Assembly: GCA_030737835.1 (NCBI GenBank)
Contig: CM060849.1
Location: 2,852,001-2,916,000, forward strand
Reading direction: 5' to 3'
Length of the DNA stretch: 64,000 nucleotides
From: Acorus gramineus
Lineage: Eukaryota > Streptophyta > Magnoliopsida > Acorales > Acoraceae
The position numbers and the translations under genes were made by a program. The notes below the pieces were generated by a model. The model did no database searches. It was not told the DNA's origin and worked only from the letters and a program-made list of their open reading frames with translations. Positions within the stretch are counted from its first letter, which is position 1; the number at the start of each line of letters is the position of its first letter. Shown here one piece after another: positions 1-12,220 of the stretch.

Positions 1-1371
1 GCTGGAGCACTCGGGCATGCGTCCGTACGTGCGTGCTCGCATGCGTGCGAGCCTGTATGTGTGCATGTCTAAGTCTTGGGCATTTCTAGTAATTTCAAAG
101 TGTTATAATGTGATGTTACTCACCAAATTTGATGCCCTTACCTTGCAGATCTTGTCGAATGGGATGCGCGAGGTCCCGGGTTGCGGTGAGTGGTTTGATC
201 CAACCCCTCGAGATGCGCTCAACGCGCGTAGTCGTGCGTCGCGCATCGATGGGACACCCTAGCTATACTACTTCTGTAGATAAGTAGTATGACCATGCTT
301 AAATTATAATATGTTAGATATCTTGCATGCTAGGCTTATATTGCATGTATTGTATCCATGTATGAATGACTGTATCGCATGCGCCCCTCTAGTATGGGCA
401 TGTATTTCTGTAATGTGTATGGATGTATAGAATAGGCATGCCTTAGGTAGTATTGTAATACTACTCCCACCATATTAATTGGAATATCTAGCATGATTAA
501 GTCTGGGTTAATAACGGGCACCTGCCTAATATTCCTTTGTGATAAGACTCGAGGGCGTGGTGTAGTTGTTGCGCCCATGCTAATGGGGCAAAGCTATGAC
601 CAACTTCAAGAGATGATGATCTCTCTCTCGCCCTCTCCCTCTGCACGAACTGAGTAAGTAGAGGCGATTTCCTACTCGACTCGGGTTCGTTTGGAATATT
701 GGCATGCACCTGTTAGTGCGCGAGATCGCGCTTGACCCTTCCCTTTTAAGTTGGTGATATCCAACGCATGCTTAAGTTATGCCTTGTGTGCTTATGTGAT
801 TAATGGCCATGTATGCATGTTGTATGATTTGTTGTTTATGATGTAAATCCATGTTAGGGAGTATCCTTATAAATAATTAATAGGTTGTCGTGCATGTAGT
901 TCATGTACATAACTAAGATATAATTCTCCTGGATATATATGCGCATGTTAAAACTGATTAGGCCTATCTGAAATAGGCGTGGGTATGACCCGTTGTCGGG
1001 TTGTACCTTATTAGTTAGAGCGCTAGCGATGTAATCGCCCCCGTGCATCCGAGCGATGCACTCGTTTGGAATTCAGGAGAATTCATTATCTTATCGGTTT
1101 TGTTAAGCCGGTAGTTGTGGCATTAAGCTAGGCCTACCCGTGCTAGGTGTGTATATGAACCGCCTGTTGGGTTATGTGCCTTGGGATTATTTCTGCGTGA
1201 GAGCAGAGGCAACCCCCTTGTGTCCGAGCGACGCAACCATGTGGGAGTACAATAGTATTTGATATCATCGATATGTGATTATCGAGAGTAGTTGTTTTTC
1301 CATTGGGTTCGCTTTGCGAACATGGAGTGTTTCCTCCCAATGTCGTTCGTGTTGAAGCGGCCCGGGTTGTA

Positions 1372-1690
1372 GCTGTCCTGACAGAGGACCCCCATCCGTA
1401 GGTACTATCGATGCATGCGGTAAGATGTACTAATCATGGGGGTATACCAGGTAGAGGCTACCCGGGAGAGGGCTAACGAATGATATTGCGAGCGTGGAAT
1501 CGTTCTCCCCTTCGTTGGATCCGTGTAGGAACTCCCCGGCGTTGGAAAAGCTTTCCTGACAGAGGGCTCCCATCCGTAGGTACTACCGGTGCGTTCAAAA
1601 GCGTATTGATCATGGGAGTATACCAGGTAGAGACTACCCGGGGAAAGGGTTACCGGTGGACCAAGAGTGTAGAGGAGTCTAATCTCTCCA
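1372..1690 (+). repeat. LTR-internal direct repeat, about 179-bp spacing
   Basis: A block beginning CCTGACAGAGG and continuing through the 'catccgtaggtac' and 'accaggtagag' motifs occurs near 1372 and again near 1551. The same double block is present in the other family LTRs (around 45640/45825 and, inverted, around 62290/62480), so it belongs to the LTR structure. Confidence 0.7.
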
Positions 1691-1844
1691 AAAGTCCTAT
1701 GTCACCTCTAAAGGGTGAGGGTGAGGATGAGGTGAAGACACGTCACCGCGTGACCCATTCGTTGTTCGTCCGTTCCCATAATTGTTGGGTCCGGTTGCGT
1801 ATCGATGTTCAAAGACATCGTTGGGCAGTTATCTCGATGTAGAT

Positions 1845-2065
1845 GATCCAATAGTGTTGTGTAGACCAGTAATTCCGGGTCTCTTCGACCAACGGTATGG
1901 TCTCTCCCCAAGAGTCTCCCTCCGGGAGTGAGGGTGAGGGTGAGGTTGGTGATCCAGTAGTGTTGTGTGGACCAGTAATTCCGCGTCTCTTCGACCAACG
2001 GTATGGTCTCTCCCCAAAAGTCCCAAGAGTCTTCCTCCGGGAGTGAGGGTGAGGGTGAGGTTGGT
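1845..2065 (+). repeat. LTR-internal tandem repeat, about 106-bp unit
   Basis: Two copies start at 1845 and 1951 with GATCCARTAGTGTTGTGT and end in a GAGGGTGAGGGTGAGG tract. LTR B (about 46120-46230) has one copy and LTR D (about 61950-62220, inverted) has more than two, so copy number varies between family members. Confidence 0.75.
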
Positions 2066-2810
2066 CACGCCGCCGCGTGACCTTGTTATCCATTGGGTTT
2101 CTACCCATGTTATCCTTGAAAGGAAATTGCCTTAACATTGAACTGTTGTAATGGTGATTGGTTTCCAGCCACTCACTGAGCTTGTAGCTCACCCCTCGCA
2201 TACTGTTTCTTTTCAGGGGCAGTGTTGGGCGTGGAGCTGGAGCTTCCCTATGGCGTGGTCTTATGGGCGTGGAGCGTTCTTCCGACGGGTGGCGAGTGCG
2301 AGGCTGTCAGCAGTCCTAGAGTCATATTATGTATTGTAAATCGTGCATGTGGCACAGGTTGTATTTTATTTGGACTAGACTTGGCTCTCACAGGACAGTG
2401 ATTGTATATTCGAGTCTGTAATAATGTTTTTGGTTTACAGACATTGTTGATATCTTATGCTTCCGCTTTTCAGTCAGTTATCATTTATCTTTGCTTTGCC
2501 ACCTTGTGTGTTGTTGTTGGAGTCTTTGTTGACCTCAGGTATTGATAGCTTATATTTCATTATTGCCACGTCTCGGGGACGGCCGCCCTGGGGCGTGACA
2601 GCAAGGCGTCGGTTTCGACATATGTATCGATGACGTGGCACACTTATTGACTAGTCGATCAAACCTCTCCTTGTTGCACCAGCACTATACTTGGCAAATA
2701 AAGTCTGGTTGTTTTGGGTATTTTGATCGTGGGCATCCCGTTATAACCAAATCAAGGTTATTCTACCCACTACCATCGTTTCTCTGTTCGCTACTAAGAT
2801 AAGTCACTTC

Positions 2811-2936
2811 GACTGGGGGCACCTCTAGATGAATAGAAGTAGAGGGTGAAACTTCAATTGCCGTGACTGGGGGGCACCTCTAGATGAATAGAAGTAGAGG
2901 GTGAAACTTCAATTGCCGTGACTGGGGGCACCTCTG
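2811..2936 (+). repeat. Tandem duplication, 54-55-bp unit
   Basis: Units start at 2811, 2865 and 2920 (the last partial) with GACTGGGGGCACCTCT. The first two are almost identical, which suggests recent duplication. The repeat lies at the end of the open frame described next. Confidence 0.85.
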
Positions 2937-3440
2937 GGCAGACGGAGTGTCCAATTCTATCTGGAGAGGCCACCTCATCAGTAGAAGGAGAGGCCTTAGC
3001 TCTTACAATCTCTGGTGGGGATGGATTCACCACTGCCATTGGTGTAGGACTAGTTGCTGGACTCGATCATCGCTCATCAGCAACAGGTTCAGTTGGCTGT
3101 CCAGTGGACACAACAGAAGCCACTTCATGCTCGGAAGCAAGAGGAGAGGATTGAGGCATGACTGTCGTGGGCTCATCGGCCAAACCAGCAGCAGAAGCGC
3201 TAGGTTGTTCAGCTGGTGCTACACTAGTATTGCCCTCCACCTCTGGACCAACAGAAATTATACAGGCAACTTTTTGTCTCTTCCTTTTCGGAAGGCTCGA
3301 CCCCGGCCTCTTCTTTGAAACAGAAAGGAATTGAGCCTTGAGGTCAATGAGTTCTTTGCTCTGTACCTTGCCAATATGGGGATGATTGGAAGGACCTTCA
3401 TTTACTGGAGGGCACGTGATAGCCGCAGCACCCTAATTTT
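2853..3440 (-). pseudogene. Unrecognised Ser/Pro/Glu-rich protein fragment
   Basis: On the minus strand this stretch reads almost continuously as a low-complexity protein: a basic patch (KKRPGSSLPKRKRQK), then a long Ser/Pro/Glu/Ala/Val-rich segment, with one in-frame stop near 3070. I recognise no domain. Similar basic plus Ser/Pro-rich tails occur in plant transposon-borne proteins and in some nuclear proteins, so it may be the tail of a lost gene or transposon protein. The region down to 2601 and up to about 3685 shows nothing else. Low confidence. Confidence 0.3.
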
Positions 3441-3684
3441 TCCTTGTTTTTATTTGGAATTTATAAATAAGTTAAGCTAAATATATAAAAAAAACCCAAA
3501 ATAAAAACCTGACATGGATTTCTGTGAAAAGAAGTCTCTCAAATCCTAGTAAAAAAATATGACGAGATTCTCCATAATGTGTAATAATAATTCTCCAAAT
3601 CTGAATAGCCATTCTTATTCAGATCCTAACTTATCATATTCCCAATATGTTAACCAAACAACCAGCGTTTCAAATGGGCGCGTC

Positions 3685-4490
3685 TATCCCCACTAAACGT
3701 TTTTCTTACCCCACCAATCAGAAAAAAAATCTGGTGTTTGGCTGTTTCCACCAATCTAGGTCGACCAGACTTGGTCGTCATTTTAGGTTTTGGGCGACCA
3801 AAATTGGTCGCCATTTCAGGTTTTGAGTGACCGAAATTGGTCGCCGTCTCAGGTTTTGGACGACAGTAACTGGTCGAACAGGGTCCAGAACTATATTTAC
3901 TTATTCTTTGTAAATAAATAAATTTTTGGGTTTATTCATCATATTCTACATTTATTCTTTTATCCAAATAACAGCTAAGGGACTGAAAAAAATGTAAGTA
4001 GTACTTTCAATTAATTCAATTTTTTATAGAAAAAGACCTTATTAGACAAATGTATATCATTTTTAAACTTCGTTTGAATTTGTAGTTAAGGGGATTATTT
4101 GTTTAAAAACAAAAAAATCTACCAGTTGATCCAAACACATTTTATATTTAGCTTTTAAAATTTGTCATTCACTTATGTAAAAAAATTGTTCTTATGTTCT
4201 ACATTTAAGAATAATAATTGATACTCCCTATATTACAACTCAGACTTGGAGTTTCATGAAAGATCCAATGAGGATACACGCCATAGATTAAGTTTTTAAG
4301 AAAAAAAATTAAAAATTTTATTATAAATTCTGTTCGACCAAATTCGCTCATCGAAACCTGAAATGACGACCAAGTTAGATCGCTTAAAATGTGAAATGAC
4401 GATCAAATTTGATCACTGAAAACTTAAAAAATAACAATTAAATTAGGTCGACCTTTGGGGGATAGACGGACCGTTTCAAATAGACGATAG
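3685..4490. mobile_element. Non-autonomous inverted-repeat DNA transposon (MITE/MULE-like) upstream of the UFD1-like gene
   Basis: Two arms are imperfect inverted copies of each other: about 3690-3890 and about 4320-4480. The left arm has subunits of about 33 bp carrying the self-complementary core GACCAAAATTGGTC and a TTTCAGGTTTTGRG linker. The right arm has the same units reversed. Both arms contain a CGTCTATCCCC segment near the outer edge and GGTCGAACAG at the inner edge. The roughly 430 bp between them is AT-rich and non-coding. I could not fix the exact ends or a target duplication. The right end lies within about 80 bp of the gene's ATG, so it may contribute promoter or 5' UTR sequence. 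Confidence 0.6.
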
Positions 4491-4566
4491 ACCCTGAAAA
4501 AAAAAAAACACTTCGTTTACGTGTTGAAGGAGAAAAGCAAAAGCAGAGGAGATCGAAGAGTGGGAG

Positions 4567-7500
4567 ATGGATTACGAGCTGAGGTCGGCGAGGCAGAAAT
4601 TGGAGAGGGAGCAGAGGGAGAGGAAGGAGAGGGCGAGGCTTATGATCGAAAGGGAGAGGAAAGCCATGGCCGAAGCCCTCCGCCAACGTGAGGCGATCGA
4701 GTACGCCCGGGCTGTGAAGAGGATTGAAGCCTCCGATGCACAGATCCTGGTCCGATTTCTTCCCCTCTTTTATCAATCCCTCTCTGTCTCTTTATTTGTT
4801 GATTTTCATTTTGATTCATGTTTGTTTGGTCTTCGTATGATTTCGTGATTAATTCCGGGTGAATTGGATTCGTGTGTATTTGTCGTCGTTTCTTCATCCC
4901 TTGTTGTGGTTGTCAATATGATTTTCTTGCTGAAAATGTTTGGGTGAATTGCTTTTTTATTTAATATGGATATTTAGCTTCTTCTTTTGGTCCATGGAAC
5001 TGCTCAATCTGATGGGCCTTAGGGTTTGCATTATCGGTTCGTGAATGTATGTTATTTAATTTCATTTCAGTCTGCGAATGTAATCATCACGCCACACAAT
5101 CTCTTAAAGTAATGTTATATATTATGCCTATTAGTTTCTCCTTTTGGCATATGGAACCGCGTATTCGAATGCGCCCTAGGAGTTTGCATTAGTGGTTCAT
5201 GAATGCTTTTTTTTTGTTTTCATTAGGCTTTTTTACCATGCTTTGGTTCTTTGCAATTTGGGAATGAACGTATTCCCTTCATACAGGGCATGAGTCACAT
5301 GGCGGGACAATTCCTTGAAGAGCATGAGAATTTAATGTTAAACACATAATAAAAAAAGTTGAGGGAGGAGATCGATTAAATATGAGTGATGTAACATATA
5401 ATCAATTGCAAAAAGCGGGCAGTGCTATAGGTTTGTGGCCATGTAACTTGTAAATATTTATGGGTGATATGCAATGTATAGCGTCTTATGGACGGTGTTA
5501 GAAATGATTTGGCTTCTAAATGTTCAGTCTTGTCATGTTATTTGCCTCACCTTTTTTTTTCTTTTCAAAATTCAACTGCCTCAGTGGCCATGTCTCTTGG
5601 TGATGTCTGATAGGAGTAGGCATGGAATTGGCTTTTCTTCCTATATTCTTTTTTCTTTTTTAGCCGAACTTCTACTGTTTATTTGTTACCCATCTTATGA
5701 TATGCTTACATGCATGAAGCATGCTTGCTTGAAAATTGAACTTTATCCTAGTAGTTGTATTTCCTTTGGGTGGTTCTCTTCAATCTTTTTTTTGTGTCCT
5801 GATTGAGATGGTGAGGGAATTATGCCGAGCTCCTCTGTGTTATTTTCTCTATTCGCTACATATTCATATGTGATTATTATTTAATTCCCAAGTGTATTTA
5901 TATTTCATTTTGCTTTCTTAAATTATTTTGCACATCCTTTCTTTTTCGGACCTCGTTAAAGTCAAATTAATAATAATTGGGCCCATTTTATGGGAGATTT
6001 ATATATTAAAATTATTGCTTTTGTACCTTCTTCATGTTCCACATCAATAATGATGAGTGATGTCTTGATGGTAATAGTTCCTAGACACCAAATTTACCAA
6101 ATTAATTGTGTCTGGGTGTCATCATAGAACGATTCTTTTGGATGATTTATGTCAATCCTGGGAGACTAGTGGATATGAGAGTTAGTTGCTAAAAAGTGCA
6201 TGCAAGTTTTCCTATTATGGGATAATGATAGATTTCGATCATTGTTTTAATAGGTTTTCTTCATTAGGTAAAAGGTGTATTCCTTTCTGGGCTATGCCAC
6301 AGAAATGCAAATAAACTTTCTGTGACCATTGCCACTGGAAATGATTGAATTGCATTGCGATATGTCATCATATGGATTCCAATGAGTATGGTCTGCCTTT
6401 ATGAAAAACGGGTTTTGCGTGATGTTTGATTATGATATTCACTGTTAGCCATTTGGATCAATTAATTGCAACCTACTGCTTTAGGATAACTCCACAGTTC
6501 TATGGGTTGTATTGAAAATTACATGAAACACTGATTTGTATATGTGATCGTTGGACGCTACATATTAGGAGTAAATTCTTGGGAATGAGTTTGGTGAGAT
6601 GCATTACAATTAGAATGCTTACTAGCCACTAAAACTGTTCAAATGATGCAGCATGATATGTGAGAAGCTACAATTTCGCGATCTCCATAGGGAGGTAATG
6701 GAGGTTATTTGTATTGTGCTTCTTGAATAACTGTTACCATATTGGGGATAACATCATAGAAACAAATTTTGTATGGTGGATTATTATTGAAACTATATTT
6801 AGCCATTGGAAATGTAATTAATTGCATTTTCGTAGGTTCTGTGGAAAAGCTTAATGAATGCTGATTTAGATACTGTAGGGCTAGCCACTTCCGATTGTGA
6901 GTTAGTTCATAGAGACAAATTTGTTACATTAGTGTTGGTAACCATAAAGTTTCCTGCAGCTAATGTCCAAAAGGTCAGTATAAACCTGTGCAGAGTGTAA
7001 AGAATATTTATGTCACAAAATTTCAAGTATATATCTGATTTCACATTAAATTTAAGTAGCAGAAGTCTCTTCTTTCATTGAAATAAGACACCTTGTTTTT
7101 TTTTTTTTTTATATATATTACTAATGAGAAAACACCACACAATTTATGGACGTGGACACCCAAATAAATAAATCCATTCACATTTCACCCTGGGAAATTA
7201 TTTTCTCTAGTCTAACGATTTGTGATTAGAAAGCAATGTTTCTTGAGTTGAAACATATTTTTTAGTCAAATAAGGCACCCTGCCAATAAAAGTAAGGTGT
7301 GAATAATGAGCAATCTGCATACTCCCTTTTTTTTTATCTTCTTTCTGTTCCAGCCAACTGACCCTCTTCTATATATATATCAATTTTCATTTATGTGCGT
7401 GAAGCACCAATGAGAAAACATCTTTGAATTTATTAGATATGCTCGCTTTAGATTTTTCTTTTATTTTCTTTCCTGGAATGTGAAATCTATGAAATGTGAC

Positions 7501-10500
7501 TTACCATTCAGATTGGCATCACACAACTGTCAAGAAATTAGTTATACTAGTATAAAAAATAAACTTGATATTGGTGCGCAGTCACGAAGAATATAAGATA
7601 TGGACATCTCATATGCTATTCATGGGTATTATTCTCTACTCATGTTCTGCTAATTTGGTGTGCCAAGGAGTTCCTAGACGTGGATTCATCTCCATAAATA
7701 TTATCATCCATCCATGATTTAGCAATACCGCAGAATTTTTCCCATTTATGTTTATGTTTATATTGTGAGTCAGATATGTGATTTAGAGCATAGAAAAGAA
7801 CCTAACCAAGAGCTATTCCTATAACAAAGGGAAGAAATAAAAAAATTATAAGAAATAAGAAAGAACATCATTTAAAAAGAAAAAGAAAAAAGAAGCGTCT
7901 AGCCCGTCTGGGAAGTGGGCTTGTTCATGGATGTTGCTCTGTTATCCTGTCTTATGGTAATGCAGTCTACATAGAACAGGATTTCTATTGTACAGTTATT
8001 AGCCTTCCCCAACGTATGATGTGCATGTAAATAAAAAAAAAATATTGTGAAAAACTGTCCACAACCAACGCCCGCAATTTTTTTTAATCCATTTATATGT
8101 GATATTATATCATGTTATATATACATAAATGATATAATTAATTTTTTTAATAATGATTGAATAAATCATTTGTAAAATTTATTAGGAAATTATACATAAA
8201 AGAGATGTTATAACTGAAAATGAGTTTTTTGCATACATACCCTCAATCAACCCTATATTGTCAAAATAACCCATTTAAAACTCTAAAACCAACAATATTG
8301 CTCGAATGAATAAAAAAATGACTTTCATGTACAATTTAAATCATTTTGAATGGTATTATTGGAAATAACAAATTATTAGGGATATTTTGCTAAAATGTGA
8401 TTTTTGGGTATATATATATATATAAACTATTAAGATTTGGTGGATATGAATGATATAATCCAATCTATATATAGATAAAAAAAAACAAGAAATAAATTAT
8501 TTTCGAAATTCTTTAAAAATTCATAATTTTTTAGTTATAAGTCTGATTGGGGTGATCAATAATTCGTTGAATTTTTGACATATACTTATGACTGTGAAAT
8601 AGATTTTTCTCAAAAATAATTATTTCACGATGAAAGTGAATAAATATTGAAACTCATATTTGACCAAAAATTAGTTATTTATCACCTAATTTATATCTAA
8701 TAAAAATTAACAAAAAAAAAATGATGATGTGGCACGATCATCACCATTCATTCAATATATCTTTAAAAAAATTATTAGTGTGACGAAGGAAGGAAGGAAG
8801 AAAGTTGAAAACACTTTTGGATAGTAATATAGATAGATTTATATATGATCTGGGAGAGTAAGTGAAATTTCTAACTAGGAGTGTCATTCAATTAGCACAT
8901 CATCTTAGTTATTCGCTTAAGTTTGTTAACTAGAAGTTCTTCTTCATTTAAACTGTGTGTTTGGTTCAGTTACAATTTTTTTTTTTTGAATTAATAGGGT
9001 GTTATTTTCCAGCGCGTAGAGTGGTTTTTTAAAAGAAATTAACAGCTACGTGATCCTTGATGCATTTGTATAAATTATCCACTTGTAACCCTCTATGTTT
9101 GTTTCTCATCTATCCTTCGTCTTTTCTTGTTTGTAAACTTTATTTATTGCCCTATTATTTACAGTGTCATTATTGCACTAGCAGTTATTTGAGTGTTTGT
9201 TCGCCCCTGAGATTCTTTTTTCCCCTTTTGTTTGTTTCTTATCTTTACTTTGCCTTTTCTTGTTTATATAATTCCTTATATGCATGTGGGTTGCATCATA
9301 AATTATTAGTTTTTCATTGTCTTACTATTTAAATTGTCATCATTAAACTAGCAGTTGATCGATTGTTTGTTTCCTTGAGATTTCGGTTCTCCACTTCTTT
9401 CAGGAACTTTATAACTTCATAATGCTATGAAACTGTAATTTATTCCGTAAAACCTTTCACCTCCATCAGGCTGATAAACAACTGGAAGAAAGCTTACTTT
9501 TGGGAGATGGAATCATATTTTGCCAAATACTTGAAGCCATACCCTTTGATGGACTTGGAGATAAAATCAAGTTGCCACCTTCTTGTTTCTCTGAACTCTC
9601 TGAAAAAAGGGCTTTGGATAAAGGTCCAATGTACTTCCTGCTTTCAAAGCTTCACCAAGTTAGTGTGGCTGGTGCCAATGTCATGGAATATGAAACTGAT
9701 GACATGACTCATTCTGGTGTTCTGGAATTTACTGCCCCTGAAGGCTATGTTGAGCTTCCTCCCCATGTCTGGGGAAACTTATTTCCTGCTTCCGGTAGTC
9801 TGAGTAACACGTTGATTGAAGTACGTTATGTTAGGCTACCAAAAGGGACATATGCCAAACTTCAGGCTAGTGAGATGGGCTTCCTGGACATACCCAATCA
9901 CAGGGCTGTCCTGGAAACAGGTCTTCGCCAGCATGCAACTCTTTCCCAAGGTGACATAATTACTGTAAATTTTGGAGATCTGAGTTACAGACTTCATGTT
10001 CTCGAGCTAAGGCCATCCACTAGCGTGTCCGTCTTAGAAACAGATATTGATGTGGATATAGTCACGGCTGTTTCTGCTGTGGACCAAACAAACAAGCATG
10101 TTCTGATACCTCTCATCTTCGGGAAGGCAGAGTCGGGAGTAGTCAACGAAGGAAACTATGTTTATTACAAATTCTCAGTTGATGATGATACATGCAAAGA
10201 AATATCTTTAGGGAAGGAAAACCTTGAGGTGAAACTTGAAGCAGAGATGAATGAAGGGGACACAGATCTTTACGTGTCGAGGCATCCCATAATCTTCCCA
10301 ACAAAGCACCAACATGAATGGTCATCCCATGATTTGGGTTCAAAGATCTTGATCCTTGGTGATAAAAATCATGGCCTGTCTGCAGGAACATATAGCATTG
10401 GTGTCTATGGATTCAAGAAACTGACAAAATATCAGATCTTGGTAACTATGAAAGAGAGCAGCAGTGGGCAAAGGGTGGGAGAAGTTTCCGTTCCTTCATC

Positions 10501-11234
10501 TGAAGACAATGTGGATAGTGTAGAGTGTAGCAACTGCAAACGTAACATATCAAGGAAGGCTGTAATGCTCCATGAAGCTTATTGCGCTAGACATAATGTG
10601 GTATGTAAGTATGAAGGATGCGGGGTGGTTCTCCGTAAAGAAGAAGCAGGTGATCATGTTCATTGCAACAAATGTCAACGAGCCCTCCAGTCGGGAGAGA
10701 TGGAAAAACACATGAAAGTCTTCCATGAACCGCTTCACTGTTCCTGTGGTGTCATTCTAGAGAAGGAAGACATGGTATACCAACGCATTTATGCATTCTT
10801 TATGATTATAACATATATTTTTGGGAAAATGATCTAATAACAAAAATTGACAAATTTGGTGACCTAAGCTGAGGTAGGCCAATCACAAAAGTGATAGCAT
10901 CTATAGATAGGATTACATATCTTTTTGTGATTTTTTCTGGATCACCACATCTCTCTTTTTTAGTAGTTGAAACTTGTTTTCGCCCTTGTACTGGTGGTGA
11001 TGGCAGGTGAAGCACCAGTCTTCCGTTTGCCCCAAGCGCTTAATCGCCTGCCGATTCTGCGGGGACATGGTCTATGCTGGGAGTTCACCAATGGATGTCC
11101 GAGATCGTCTGAGAGGACTCTCGGAGCATGAAAGTGTCTGTGGATCTAGAACAGCTCCATGCGATTCTTGTGGGCGGTCTGTAATGCTGAAAGAGATGGA
11201 TATACATATGATTGCTGTGCATCAAAAGAACTAA
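4567..11234 (+). CDS. UFD1-domain, zinc-finger protein (host gene, 3 exons: 4567-4749, 9470-10774, 11007-11234)
   Basis: The spliced product is 571 residues. Exon 1 (61 codons) encodes a charged, probably coiled-coil start (MDYELRSARQKLEREQRER). Exon 2 starts ADKQLEESLL and carries the UFD1 barrel at about residues 85-260 (LPPSCFSELS, GVLEFTAPEGYVELP, VRLPKGTYAKLQ). A beta-rich segment follows at about 276-391. Tandem Cys/His zinc fingers of TRAF/XAF1 type fill about 411-571 (CSNCKRN..., CKYEGCG, CRFCGD, CDSCGRSVMLKE). All junctions use GT/AG and are phase 0. Length and order match, from memory, the plant UFD1 family proteins sometimes called PRLI-interacting factor K-like. UFD1 proteins bind ubiquitin and Cdc48/p97, so a ubiquitin-linked role is likely, though this subfamily is poorly studied. 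No stop or frameshift is seen; it looks intact. Gene symbol left blank because the exact ortholog is not verified. Confidence 0.93.
4750..9469 (+). other. Intron 1 of the UFD1-like gene (4.7 kb)
   Basis: Begins GTCCGATTTC after the codon CTG and ends with a pyrimidine tract and CAG before GCTGATAAA. It is AT-rich. About 7080-7500 and 8030-8900 are strongly A/T-biased with (TA)n runs and may be old non-autonomous transposons, but I found no clear ends. No additional exon is needed to keep the protein in frame, and none was recognised. Confidence 0.85.
9085..9385 (+). repeat. Imperfect direct duplication of about 150 bp in intron 1
   Basis: The order TTTGTTTCT...CTT, CTTTTCTTGTTT, ATTATT, TGTCAT.ATT..ACTAGCAGTT, TGTTTGTT, TGAGATTC is seen at about 9095-9215 and again at about 9228-9385. 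The copies differ by many substitutions, so the duplication is old. It ends roughly 85 bp before exon 2. Confidence 0.6.
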
Positions 11235-12220
11235 ACTACATGAATTGATTTCGGGTTTGTAATCACCCCTCAAATTGAACTTCACGTGTGGATTGAAGGC
11301 AAAGAGTAAAAAAGGGGAAAACCCGTGCAAATTGGCAAGGTAATATTATGTACTGTAGGAGCCCCTTATGCAGTGTTTGGTTTCCTGCATGAGGCCCTGT
11401 CAGCTGGGTCTCATAATAAGCCACCATTCATTATGATTTCTTAGGGTGTCCAGATGGATTTGTGGCCTAAATTGATGATAAATTTAATCTAGAGCTAGCA
11501 ACATGGGTTGGTTAAACCATCGATTATTTAGTCGGTTGGGTTGGTTTGCATGTATTTGAATTTGGATTTTTTTTTTTAAAAAATGCCGATACACTTGGAT
11601 TTTTTTTTAAAAAAGTTTATATTGTTATATCATAATGTATCTCTATTGTTGTGTATGACGTAAGAAAAAAAATTATTTCTTCAAAGCAAAAAAAACTTAT
11701 ATTATTGTATTCCATTATATACTTTTATTTTATATAATAATATGTACTTTAATGTGAGAGTGTGATTTTTTTTTTTTTTTCATTGAGGGCCCTGTTTTTT
11801 GGTGGAAGTGATAAGGGAGCGTTCCATGATATACAGGGCCGTTGGAGTAGCTATGGTATGACAACTGAGGTACAACGCCATACATGTCTGCTCAGATTCA
11901 GTTACTGTGGTCACACTTTGTAACATCAGCCCATCCTTCCCACTACACTTTAAAGAAGATGTTGGTGATGACAACTGCTGCAACAGGGTTTGGATTAAAA
12001 TTAACACGTCCCCTGCTCGATGGTCCCTTCAGTAGATGTGCTTGCCTGAGAGGTACAACTCTCTCAAGCACCACGTTTAGAGTATCTTCAATCTTTACTC
12101 AAAATATTATTTAATTTTTATTTTAATTTTGAGTAAAAATGTAATTTGATATTGATGTTTTTTTTATCTATCATTTTGAGTTTTGCTTAAATCATATCAT
12201 GTCTCTTGGTATTAAAAAAA
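11235..12220. other. 3' flank of the UFD1-like gene, no gene seen
   Basis: The first 150-200 bp should be the 3' UTR; no polyadenylation signal is certain. About 11480-11560 has GGTTGGTTAAACC and GTCGGTTGGGTTGG runs like those in the element at about 33640-34133, suggesting a fragment of the same kind of small transposon. The rest is AT-rich with poly(T) runs. Confidence 0.5.

Larger units (their letters stand above)
1..2600 (+). mobile_element. Tekay-type Ty3/gypsy LTR, right part, cut by window edge
   Basis: This stretch matches, block by block, the other family LTRs in the window (plus strand at 27569-30691 and 42997-46761, minus strand at 61423-64000). It ends at 2600 with the family terminus GGGGCGTGACA. 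The LTR start lies before the window, so a solo LTR cannot be told from the 3' LTR of an element further left. No coding capacity is expected; the small open frames inside are chance. The family link comes from the coding Tekay element at 17616-27568, whose LTR ends are very similar. The sequence to the right (from 2601) is unrelated, which fixes the boundary. Confidence 0.85.

Noticed and set aside
1920-2060. GAGGGTGAGGGTGAGG tracts resembling telomere repeats
   Set aside because: Plant telomere units are TTTAGGG; these tracts are short, recur at the same place in every family LTR and belong to its internal repeat.
5474-5806. 110-codon plus-strand frame in intron 1
   Set aside because: Composition is that of T-rich intron DNA (Phe/Leu/Ser/Cys), no domain, and it is not needed by the flanking phase-0 exons.
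8030-8900. A defined transposon in intron 1
   Set aside because: Strong AT bias and TA runs are suggestive, but no paired ends or target duplication could be recognised.
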